A stretch of DNA of 64,000 nt from assembly GCA_046348995.1 (NCBI GenBank), contig JAXMDB010000009.1, positions 186,001-250,000 on the forward strand, given 5' to 3'. How positions within the stretch are numbered: the stretch's first letter is position 1; every line of letters begins with the position of its first letter. Below the pieces are notes generated by a model. That model ran no database searches. It was given only the letters and a program-made list of their open reading frames with translations, and had not been told where the DNA came from. The translations under genes were made by a program, and so were the position numbers. The stretch is from JANNSX01 sp046348995. Its GTDB lineage: Bacteria; Pseudomonadota; Alphaproteobacteria; Rhizobiales; Hyphomicrobiaceae. Shown piece by piece: positions 1-7,249 of this stretch.

Positions 1-530
1 TTATGCCGCGGCCGATCGGCTGGATCTCGACGATTTCGAAGGACGGCATCGCCAATCTCGCGCCCTACAGCTTCTTCAATGCGGTGTCCGACACGCCTCC
101 CTACTTGATGTTCAGCTCGGGCGAGCGCAAGGACAGTCAGCGCAACATCGAGGAGACGGGTGACTTCGTCTGCTCGATCGTGTCGTGGGATCTGCGCGAG
201 GCGATGAACGCGAGCTCGGCGACGGTTGGTCCGGAGGTCGACGAGTTCGCCCTCGCGGGCCTCGAGAAGGAGCCGTCTCGCTTCGTCAAGCCACCGCGAG
301 TCAGAGGCGCACCGGCCGCACTCGAATGCCGCTATTGGAAGAGCGTCGAGCTGCCCGGCGGCCCGGAGGTCGGCACCCTCGTGATCGGCGCGGTCGTCGG
401 GATCTACATCGACGATAAATTCATCAAGGACGGCCGCGTCGACAGCGGCGCCATGCGGCCGATCGCGCGCCTCGGCTATTCCGAATACACGGTGGCCGAC
501 ACCGTCTTCCGCATGCGCCGGCCGTCGTAG
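1..530 (+). CDS. flavin reductase-like protein (5' partial)
   Basis: The reading frame is already open at the first base and ends at TAG (528-530), so the N-terminus lies outside the window. The visible 175 residues begin with PRPIGWIST, followed by NLAPYSFFN and PPYLMFSSG. These are characteristic of the FMN-binding split-barrel flavin reductase/DIM6-NTAB family, whose members are usually about 200 residues, so perhaps 20-30 residues are missing. Such proteins bind FMN and reduce flavin or act as small flavoprotein oxidoreductases. The partner enzyme cannot be told. It converges on the polyamine transporter operon, with only about 10 bases between the two stop codons. Confidence 0.85.
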   Translation, partial: MPRPIGWISTISKDGIANLAPYSFFNAVSDTPPYLMFSSGERKDSQRNIEETGDFVCSIVSWDLREAMNASSATVGPEVDEFALAGLEKEPSRFVKPPRVRGAPAALECRYWKSVELPGGPEVGTLVIGAVVGIYIDDKFIKDGRVDSGAMRPIARLGYSEYTVADTVFRMRRPS

Positions 531-539
531 CAACCTCAC

Positions 540-1358
540 TCACGGTGCAGCCGCCGCCATTCGCCGCTCGCGCTCGCGCCGCTGCTCGCCGATCTTCGTG
601 ACGATCGAGGCCGAGATTACAGCGACCGAGACGATGCTGATCATGATGGTCGAGATGGCGTTGATCTCCGGCTTCACGCCGAGCCGGACATCCGAATAGA
701 TCTTCATCGGCAGAGTCGTCGCGTTCGGCCCGGTGGTGAAGCTCGAGATGACGAGATCGTCGAGCGACAGCGTGAACGCGAGCATCCAGGCCGAGATCAC
801 CGCCGGAAGGATGATCGGCAAGGTCACGACCAGGAACGTCTTCAACGGCGGGCAGCCGAGATCCAAGGCCGCCTCCTCGAGACTCTTGTCGAAGGTGACC
901 AATCTCGACTGAATGACGACTGTCGCAAAGCACATGGTGAAGGTGATGTGGGCGAGGATGATCGTGTAGATGTTACGGTCCTTGTCGACGGCGACGAATA
1001 GGAGCAGCAGCGACAGGCCGAGGATGATCTCGGGCATGACGAGCGGGGCGTAGACCATGCCGTTGAACAGGGTCGAGCCTTTGTAGCGGCCATAGCGGGT
1101 CAGCACGATCGCGGCGAGCGTGCCGAGAACGGTCGCGACCGTCGCGCTCGCGAGGCCGACGCGGATGGTGACCCATGCCGCATTGAGCAGCTGCTCGTTC
1201 TGGAAGACCACCCCGTACCACTTGGTCGACCAGCCGGCCCAGACGGCGACGCTCTTGCCCGCGTTGAACGAGTAGATCACGAGCAGGATGATGGGAATGT
1301 AGAGGAAGGCGAAGCCCGCCGTCATCGAGACGATATTGAAAGGCGACAACCGTCTCAT
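540..1358 (-). CDS. potI: polyamine ABC transporter permease, PotI/PotC type
   Basis: This 272-residue inner-membrane permease has about six hydrophobic segments. The cytoplasmic EAA loop that docks the ATPase is visible near residues 161-180 (EEAALDLGCPPLKTF). Family knowledge places it as one half of the transmembrane channel of a putrescine/spermidine importer. Its ATG overlaps the stop of the upstream permease by 4 bases (ATGA), indicating translational coupling. It is the last gene of the minus-strand order binding protein, ATPase, PotH-like, PotI-like. Whether the substrate is putrescine or spermidine cannot be settled from sequence, but the neighbouring catabolic genes favour putrescine-like diamines. 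Confidence 0.9.
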   Translation of the reverse strand: MRRLSPFNIVSMTAGFAFLYIPIILLVIYSFNAGKSVAVWAGWSTKWYGVVFQNEQLLNAAWVTIRVGLASATVATVLGTLAAIVLTRYGRYKGSTLFNGMVYAPLVMPEIILGLSLLLLFVAVDKDRNIYTIILAHITFTMCFATVVIQSRLVTFDKSLEEAALDLGCPPLKTFLVVTLPIILPAVISAWMLAFTLSLDDLVISSFTTGPNATTLPMKIYSDVRLGVKPEINAISTIMISIVSVAVISASIVTKIGEQRRERERRMAAAAP

Positions 1359-2464
1359 CGGACGCTCCCTTGCGTCTTCTGCTGCTGGTTCTGGAACAGC
1401 ACGATCGGAATGACGAGGATCAGGAGCAGAACCACCGCAACCGCCGACGCCGCCGGCCAGTCACGGTTGTTGAAGAACTCCTCCCACATCACCTTGCCGA
1501 TCATCAGCGTATCGGAGCCGCCGAGGAGATCTGGAATAACGAACTCGCCGACCGCCGGAATGAAAACGAGGAAGCAGCCCGCGATGACTCCCGGCAGCGA
1601 TAGTGGGAAGGTGATTTGCCAGAAGGCCTTGAGGGGTGGGCAGCCCAAGTCGGATGCGGCCTCGAGCAAGGTATCGTCCATCTTCTCGAGCGCCGAGTAG
1701 AGCGGCAGTATCATGAACGGCAGGTAGGAGTAGACGATGCCGATGTAGACGGCAGTGTTCGTCTGCAGGATCACGAGCGGCTCGCTGATCAGACCGGTCG
1801 ACATCAGGAACCGGTTGAGGAGGCCTTCGGTCGAGAGAATGCCGATCCAGGCGTAGACGCGGATGAGCTGGCTCGTCCAAAACGGCAGGATGACCGCCAT
1901 GAGCAGCGTCGGCCGCCATTCGAGCGGAGCGCGCGCCATGCCGTAGGCGATCGGATAGCCGATCAGCAGCGTCAGCGCCGTCGAGACGAACGCGATCCAA
2001 AGGCTCGAGAAGTAAGAGGCGATGTAGATGTTGAAGTCGCCACTGTCACTTTCGGCGGGCTCCGCAGCCGGCTCGGGCGTTTCAGCCGTGCCCTCAGCGG
2101 AGCTGTCGCTGCCGGCCTCGCCGGAGCTCTGGTCCGTGGTGGCGGCGTCGTCGGTGGCAGCAGGCGTCTCGGCCTCCGGCTCCTCACTCGCGAACTCGTC
2201 GTCGAGCAGGCCGAAGACGCGCCGGTAGTTGTCGAGGGTCCACTCTTTGGTCTTCTCGAACGTTCCCGCGAAACCGTCGTTGGCGACATCGAACGATGGC
2301 GTATAGGGCGGTTGGGCAATCTCGGGCGTCGAGATCGAGATCTTGAAAACGATGAGGAAGGGGATGAGGAAGAAAATCAGCATCCACGTGTAGGGGATCC
2401 ACACCGGAAGCCAGCGCATCGCGGGTTTGAAGTGCGTCCACAACGCTTGAATCAAAGGTGACAT
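1355..2464 (-). CDS. potH: polyamine ABC transporter permease, PotH/PotB type, with acidic insert
   Basis: This 369-residue permease pairs with the PotI-like subunit. The first membrane segment lies around residues 24-42. The core permease domain runs from about residue 150 to the end, with the EAA loop near 268-290 (LEAASDLGCPPLKAF). Between them, residues about 88-143 are a low-complexity stretch rich in Glu, Asp, Ala, Ser, Thr and Pro that ordinary PotH proteins (around 300-320 residues) lack. By topology it lies in the first periplasmic loop, facing the binding protein. The frame is intact and GC usage normal, so it is a real in-frame insert. The gene starts 12 bases after the ATPase stop. 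Confidence 0.9.
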   Translation of the reverse strand: MSPLIQALWTHFKPAMRWLPVWIPYTWMLIFFLIPFLIVFKISISTPEIAQPPYTPSFDVANDGFAGTFEKTKEWTLDNYRRVFGLLDDEFASEEPEAETPAATDDAATTDQSSGEAGSDSSAEGTAETPEPAAEPAESDSGDFNIYIASYFSSLWIAFVSTALTLLIGYPIAYGMARAPLEWRPTLLMAVILPFWTSQLIRVYAWIGILSTEGLLNRFLMSTGLISEPLVILQTNTAVYIGIVYSYLPFMILPLYSALEKMDDTLLEAASDLGCPPLKAFWQITFPLSLPGVIAGCFLVFIPAVGEFVIPDLLGGSDTLMIGKVMWEEFFNNRDWPAASAVAVVLLLILVIPIVLFQNQQQKTQGSVR

Positions 2465-2476
2465 GGTGCCCTCCCC

Positions 2477-3637
2477 CTAGCGCGTCAGCAGCACGCTGGC
2501 ATCGCGCGGCCAGGAGAGCCAGACCTTGTCCTCCCAGGTGATCGGGCGCTCGACGAGCCGGGTTACGTTCGCCACGAGCGTCCTGACGTTCTGACCGTTG
2601 GCGGCCTTCACGTGATAGATCGAGGCGTCGCCGAGATAGCCGATGTCATAGACGCTCCCGGGGAGCACGTTCACCCCAGGCTCCTTGGGAGCATCGAGCG
2701 AGATCCGAACCTTTTCCGGACGGACCGCGAGCCACGCCTGGCCGCCCTTGCTCACCTCCTGATCCGTCTCGACAAGGAGCGGTTGATCCAGTCCGCTCAC
2801 GGCGACGCTGACGAGCTTCTTGGCGGCATCGACCGAGGCGACCCGCCCTTCGATGAGGTTGATGTCGCCGATGAAGTCCGCGACGTATTTCGAGTTCGGC
2901 TGCTCGTAGATCTCGGACGGCGTCGCCACCTGCACGAGCTTGCCGTGATCCATGACCGCGATACGGTCGGCAACCGTCATCGCCTCCTCCTGATCGTGGG
3001 TGACGATCAGGAATGTCAGGCCGACGTTCTGCTGGAGGTCCATGAGCTCGTACTGCGTCTCCTCGCGCAGCTTCTTGTCGAGGGCCGACAGCGGCTCGTC
3101 GAGCAGCAGCACCTTCGGCCGCTTGGCGAGCGCACGTGCAAGCGCCACGCGCTGCCGTTGGCCACCGGAGAGCTGATGCGGCTTGCGCTTGCCGAATTTC
3201 TCGAGGTTGACGAGTTTCAGCATCTCCTGCACCCGCGCCTCGATCTCCCCCTTGGGAAGACCATCCTGCTTGGGACCGAAGGCGATGTTCTGCTCGACCG
3301 TCATATGCGGGAAGAGCGCATAGGACTGGAACATCATGTTGACCGGACGCTGGTAGGGCGGCAGGCCGGCGATGTTGGCGCCGTTGAGCCTGACCTCGCC
3401 CGCGGTCGGGTTCTCGAAGCCGGCGAGCATGCGCATGAGCGTGGTCTTGCCGCAGCCGGAGGGGCCGAGAAGGGCGAAGAACTCGCGCTCGTAGATCCCG
3501 AGCGAGACGCCATCGACGGCGGTGAAGTCGCCGAACCTCTTGACGACGTTGTCGAACTCGATGAGCGGCTTGACTGCGCGATCTTCCCAAGGGGCGAACT
3601 TCCGGCGCACCGGTCCGAGCGTTTTCGTCGCCATCAT
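2477..3637 (-). CDS. potG: polyamine ABC transporter ATP-binding protein, PotG/PotA type
   Basis: This 386-residue ATPase powers polyamine import at the cytoplasmic face. Walker A (GPSGCGKTT) is at residues 58-66, the ABC signature LSGGQ at 156-160, Walker B LLLDEP near 177-182 and the H-loop histidine (THD) near 214. Residues after about 260 form the TOBE-type regulatory domain usual for Pot and CUT1 ATPases. Two adjacent ATGs (3637 and 3634) could start it. It is separated from the upstream binding-protein gene by about 80 bases that contain a strong hairpin, so it is probably expressed at a lower level than that gene. Key catalytic motifs are intact. Confidence 0.92.
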   Translation of the reverse strand: MMATKTLGPVRRKFAPWEDRAVKPLIEFDNVVKRFGDFTAVDGVSLGIYEREFFALLGPSGCGKTTLMRMLAGFENPTAGEVRLNGANIAGLPPYQRPVNMMFQSYALFPHMTVEQNIAFGPKQDGLPKGEIEARVQEMLKLVNLEKFGKRKPHQLSGGQRQRVALARALAKRPKVLLLDEPLSALDKKLREETQYELMDLQQNVGLTFLIVTHDQEEAMTVADRIAVMDHGKLVQVATPSEIYEQPNSKYVADFIGDINLIEGRVASVDAAKKLVSVAVSGLDQPLLVETDQEVSKGGQAWLAVRPEKVRISLDAPKEPGVNVLPGSVYDIGYLGDASIYHVKAANGQNVRTLVANVTRLVERPITWEDKVWLSWPRDASVLLTR

Positions 3638-3680
3638 GCGTCTCGCTGCGAATGGAGTGGGATTAGGAGGCAGGTAAGAA

Positions 3681-3707
3681 GAAAGCCCGGTTTACGGCCG
3701 GGCTTTC
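3681..3707 (-). terminator. hairpin between potF and potG (likely partial terminator)
   Basis: A perfect 10-bp stem, GAAAGCCCGG (3681-3690) with CCGGGCTTTC (3698-3707), encloses a 7-base loop. On the minus strand it starts about 13 bases after the potF stop and is followed by a pyrimidine-rich tail (TTCTTC). In binding-protein operons such a hairpin commonly lets a fraction of transcripts continue, giving more binding protein than ATPase and permease. That role is inferred. Confidence 0.65.
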
Positions 3708-3719
3708 TCATCGTCGTCG

Positions 3720-4835
3720 CTATTTGCGCTTCATCTTCCGGAAGACCGAGGTCAGCGCTCGCTGTGTCTTCTGATCGTATGGCGTGTTGGTGAAGAGGCG
3801 CTTGAGAGTTTCAGGCCCTGGATAGATGCGCGTATCCTCCAGGATCTCCTTGTTCACGAACTTCTGCGACGCGAGATTGCCGTTGGCGTAGGCCACATAG
3901 TTGGTCGCCTTGGCGATGACCTCCGGCCGCATCAGGTAGTTGATGAACTGATGGGCCCCGTCCGGGTTGGGCGCGTCCGCCGGGATGGCGAAATTGTCGA
4001 ACCACATCAGCGCGCCTTCCTTCGGGATCGAGAAGGAGATCTCGGTCTTCTTAGCTTCGTCCGTGATCGAGGCGTTCTTTTCTTCCGCGCGCGTCTTGGC
4101 TTGGATGACGTCACCCGACCAGCCGAGCACGAGGCAGACATCGCCATTCGCCAGAGCGTTGATATACTCGGACGAGTGGAACTTGCGCACGTAGGGGCGG
4201 ACTTTCTTGAACTGATCGGCCGCCTTCTTGAAGTCGTCCGGGTTCTTGGAGTCGGGATTGGCTCCCAGATACGCGAGCGTCGCCGGCACGACCTCATCGG
4301 CCGCGTCGAGCATCATCACGCCGCAATCGGCGAAGTTCTTCACGACCTCGGGGTCGAACAGCATCGCCCAGCTGTCGAGGGGAGCGTTCGGCATCCGCTC
4401 TTTGATCTTCTTGACGTTGTAGCCGATGCCGCTCGTGCCCCACATGTAGTTGACGGCATACTCGTTGCCCGGATCGTACTTGCCGAGACGCTCCGTGATC
4501 TCGGGCCACATGTTGCCCAAGTTCGTCAGCTTCGACTTGTCGAGCTTCTGGAAGACGCCAGCCTTGATCTGGCGGGCGAGGAAGGCGCCGGTCGGCACGA
4601 CGATATCGTAGCCGGTCTTGCCGGCGAGCAGCTTCGTCTCGAGAATCTCGTTGGAATCGAAGACGTCGTACTGGACCTTGATGCCGGTCTCTTTCGTGAA
4701 GTCGGCCAAGATCGACTCGTCGATGTAGTCCGACCAGTTGTAGACGTGGACGGTTTTCTCCTCGGCCGAGGCGGGCATCGCCGCCAGGCCGATCAGGGCA
4801 ACCAGTCCTGCAAGCCCTCGCATCAGGTGCTTCAA
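3720..4835 (-). CDS. potF: polyamine ABC transporter periplasmic binding protein, PotF/PotD type
   Basis: This secreted solute-binding protein has a signal peptide ending in ASA before EEKTVHVYNWSDYI. The VYNWSDYID opening is characteristic of the PotD/PotF family, followed by the YDVFDSNE and YDIVVPTG segments of the first lobe. It captures putrescine or spermidine in the periplasm for the downstream PotGHI-like machinery. I chose the TTG at 4835 because AAGGAG lies about 8 bases upstream and gives a normal-length signal peptide. An ATG at 4892 in the same frame would add 19 residues. It is the first gene of the minus-strand operon and diverges from the GntR gene. Confidence 0.9.
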   Translation of the reverse strand: MKHLMRGLAGLVALIGLAAMPASAEEKTVHVYNWSDYIDESILADFTKETGIKVQYDVFDSNEILETKLLAGKTGYDIVVPTGAFLARQIKAGVFQKLDKSKLTNLGNMWPEITERLGKYDPGNEYAVNYMWGTSGIGYNVKKIKERMPNAPLDSWAMLFDPEVVKNFADCGVMMLDAADEVVPATLAYLGANPDSKNPDDFKKAADQFKKVRPYVRKFHSSEYINALANGDVCLVLGWSGDVIQAKTRAEEKNASITDEAKKTEISFSIPKEGALMWFDNFAIPADAPNPDGAHQFINYLMRPEVIAKATNYVAYANGNLASQKFVNKEILEDTRIYPGPETLKRLFTNTPYDQKTQRALTSVFRKMKRK

Positions 4836-4912
4836 CTTCCGCACTCCTTCAAAACCCCGAACGGCGCGTGACGAGTTACCACGTTTCAGCATTCGTCACG
4901 CTCTTGTTACAG

Positions 4913-4922
4913 TGTGATCACA
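4913..4922. promoter_or_regulatory. palindrome TGTGATCACA, candidate GntR/FCD operator 1
   Basis: This is a perfect 10-bp palindrome in the divergent region between the potF-like gene and the gntR-like gene. The identical sequence recurs at 5712-5721, upstream of the glutamylpolyamine synthetase-like gene. Its length and symmetry fit dimeric GntR-family operators (T-GT-n-AC-A type). Binding by the adjacent regulator is inferred. Confidence 0.6.
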
Positions 4923-4996
4923 TCTCTCTGGCAGTGACAAGGCGTGTTGGATTAGTTTGCACGCTGTGATGTTTGCGAAACGCGTGGTGGCGAGCT

Positions 4997-5680
4997 GTGG
5001 GTGATGTCGTCCAGGCCTTCGAGCGGGGAGCGGTCGAGGCGGCCGACATGCCGGCGCACGAGCGGGTCTACCAGGAGATCAGGGAGCGCATTCTCTACGG
5101 CGGGTTTCAGCCCGGCCGTCCCGTGACCTTGCGCGGCTTGGCGGAGTCGCTCGGCGTCAGCCCGATGCCGGTGCGCGAGGCCGTCCGCCGGTTGATCGCA
5201 CTCGGCGCGCTCGAGTTGCACGACAACCGCCGCGTCTCGGTGCCCGCCATGACGGCACGCAAGTTCGACGAGATCGTCTTCGCGCGGCTGGCGCTCGAGC
5301 CCGAGCTCGCGGTGCGGGCGATGCCTCGGATCGGTGAGCGTGAGCTCGGCCAGATCGTCGCTATCGACGATGCCATCGAGGTCGCCATGCAGAACGGCGA
5401 TCCCGAGGGCTATATGCGGTCCAACCACGCCTTCCACAGCGCCATCTACAACTTGGCGGCGAGCGAGACCCTCGGCGCGCTCGTCGACAGCGTCTGGCTG
5501 CAGTTCGGGCCGTTCATGCGGACCGTCTACGGGCGGGTCGGCACCTCGAGCCTCGAGGACCAGCATCAGCGCGCCATCGCGGCGTTGCGTGCCGGCGACG
5601 CGGAGAGCCTGCGCGCGGCCATCGCCGAGGACATCATGCAGGGCATGCGGTTCATCGGCGAGACGGCTTTCCGGCGCTGA
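4997..5680 (+). CDS. GntR-family transcriptional regulator, FCD subfamily
   Basis: An N-terminal winged helix (VYQEIRERILYGGFQPG, then LAESLGVSPMPVREAVRRL) is followed by an all-helical FCD ligand-binding domain with the conserved NHAFHSAIY segment. The family contains dimeric regulators that respond to small carboxylates, amino acids or amines. Divergence from the polyamine uptake operon, and position just before a glutamylpolyamine synthetase-like gene, suggest it controls both. The shared TGTGATCACA sites support this. The start is uncertain: GTG 4997 is chosen because downstream codons already show strong GC3 bias. TTG 4973 and ATG 5048 are alternatives. Confidence 0.85.
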   Translation: MGDVVQAFERGAVEAADMPAHERVYQEIRERILYGGFQPGRPVTLRGLAESLGVSPMPVREAVRRLIALGALELHDNRRVSVPAMTARKFDEIVFARLALEPELAVRAMPRIGERELGQIVAIDDAIEVAMQNGDPEGYMRSNHAFHSAIYNLAASETLGALVDSVWLQFGPFMRTVYGRVGTSSLEDQHQRAIAALRAGDAESLRAAIAEDIMQGMRFIGETAFRR

Positions 5681-5711
5681 CCGCAGGTCCAGCGGTTTGA
5701 CAAGATGCTTT

Positions 5712-5721
5712 TGTGATCACA
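5712..5721. promoter_or_regulatory. palindrome TGTGATCACA, candidate GntR/FCD operator 2
   Basis: This is an exact second copy of the palindrome at 4913-4922. It lies between the regulator stop (5680) and the start of the glutamine-synthetase-family gene. I noticed no further full copy in the window, so the two occur only at the two transcription starts of the polyamine module. The operator role is inferred. Confidence 0.6.
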
Positions 5722-5803
5722 TTATGCCTCGACCATCGGTCTACCCGTGACGGGCGCTGCTCTTCCGCGTGACCCGACCAACCGACGTGCAAACGAGCTC
5801 TTC

Positions 5804-7222
5804 ATGGCCCCCCGTACGACTGCCGCCGGCCCCAAGGCCCGCGTTCCCACCGACACGAGCGAGTTCGATATGGCGCCTCCCAAGACGCCGGAGGAGGTGC
5901 GCCGCTGGCTCAAGGGCCGCACCATCGACGAGGTCGAGTGCGCAGTGCCCGATATCGCGGGAGTGGCGCGCGGCAAGGCGATGCCGGCCTCCAAATTCGC
6001 CGAGCTCAAGGCGATGCACCTGCCGGTCTCGATCTTCTTCCAGGGCATCACCGGCGACTACGTCGATTTCGAGGGCGACCAGGACTACACCGAAGGCGAC
6101 ATGGTGCTCGTCCCGGACCTCGTCACCATGCGTGAGGCGCCGTGGGCCAAGAGCCCGACGGCTCAGGTCATCCACGATGTGCTCTGGCAAAACGGCAGCG
6201 AGGTCGAGTACGCGCCGCGCAACGTGCTGAAGCGGGTGCTCCGGCTCTACGATGCGGAAGGCTGGCAGCCGATCGTCGCGCCCGAGATCGAGTTCTATCT
6301 GACGAAGACCAATCCCGATCCCGACTATCCGCTCGAGCCGCCGGTTGGGCGGACGGGGCGCGCGGGCACCGCGCTGCAGAGCTATGCGCTCTCTGGTGTC
6401 GACGAGTATTCCGAGATCGTCGACGACCTCTACGATTTCGCGGAAGCCCAGAACTTGGAGATCGATACGATCATCCAGGAAGGCGGCACCTCGCAGCTCG
6501 AGATCAACCTCATCCACGGCGAGCCGCTGGGCCTGGCCGATCAAGTGTTCTACTTCAAGCGGACCCTGCGCGAGGCGGCGCTCCGGCACAACAACTACGC
6601 GACCTTCATGGCCAAGCCCATGGAGGACGAGCCGGGCAGCGCCATGCACATCCACCAGAGCGTCATCGACAAGAAGACGAAGCAGAACATCTTCTCCGAC
6701 AAAGACGGCAAGCCGACGCCGCTGTTCTATGGCTTTCTCGGCGGCCAGCAGATGTTCCTGCCCAAAGCGACGTGCCTGTTGGCGCCTTATGTGAATTCCT
6801 ATCGCCGGCTGGTGCCGTCAGGGTCGGCGCCCGTCAACGTCGAGTGGGGCTACGACAACCGCACGACCGGTTTGCGCGTGCCTGTTTCGCCGCCCGAGGC
6901 GCGCCGCGTCGAGAACCGGCTGCCCGGCGCGGACACGAACCCGTATCTCGTGCTCGCGGCTAGTCTCGCCTGCGGCTATCTCGGCATGAAACGAAACCTG
7001 AAGCCGCGCGATGCCATTAGCGGCAGCGCCTATTCGAGCACCGATCGCTTGCCGCAAGGCCTGCTCGACGCGGTGGCCGAGTTCCAGGAGTGCACGGATC
7101 TCTGCGAGGTGCTCGGCAGCGGCTTCTCGGCCCTCTATCGCCACATCAAGATCGCCGAGTTCGACAACTTCATGCGCGTCATCAGCCCGTGGGAGCGCGA
7201 GCATCTCTTGCTCAGCGTATAA
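5804..7222 (+). CDS. glutamine synthetase family, probable gamma-glutamylpolyamine synthetase (PuuA/SpuI-like)
   Basis: This has a full glutamine-synthetase fold of about 472 residues. Family motifs are visible: EIEFYL metal/glutamate site, TSQLEINL, the SAMHIHQS stretch in place of the canonical GSGMHVHQS, NSYRRL, and the RLPGADTNPYL stretch near the C-terminus. In the glutamylated-putrescine pathway the enzyme joins glutamate to putrescine using ATP. Placement after a polyamine importer and regulator, and before a polyamine aminotransferase, supports this over glutamine synthesis. The start is uncertain: ATG 5804 is chosen, while GTG 5747 extends the frame by 19 residues. No puuB, puuC or puuD homologue is adjacent, so this may be a branch rather than the complete pathway. 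Confidence 0.85.
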   Translation: MAPRTTAAGPKARVPTDTSEFDMAPPKTPEEVRRWLKGRTIDEVECAVPDIAGVARGKAMPASKFAELKAMHLPVSIFFQGITGDYVDFEGDQDYTEGDMVLVPDLVTMREAPWAKSPTAQVIHDVLWQNGSEVEYAPRNVLKRVLRLYDAEGWQPIVAPEIEFYLTKTNPDPDYPLEPPVGRTGRAGTALQSYALSGVDEYSEIVDDLYDFAEAQNLEIDTIIQEGGTSQLEINLIHGEPLGLADQVFYFKRTLREAALRHNNYATFMAKPMEDEPGSAMHIHQSVIDKKTKQNIFSDKDGKPTPLFYGFLGGQQMFLPKATCLLAPYVNSYRRLVPSGSAPVNVEWGYDNRTTGLRVPVSPPEARRVENRLPGADTNPYLVLAASLACGYLGMKRNLKPRDAISGSAYSSTDRLPQGLLDAVAEFQECTDLCEVLGSGFSALYRHIKIAEFDNFMRVISPWEREHLLLSV

Positions 7223-7249
7223 GACGAGAGACCGAGTCCGGAGGAAACG

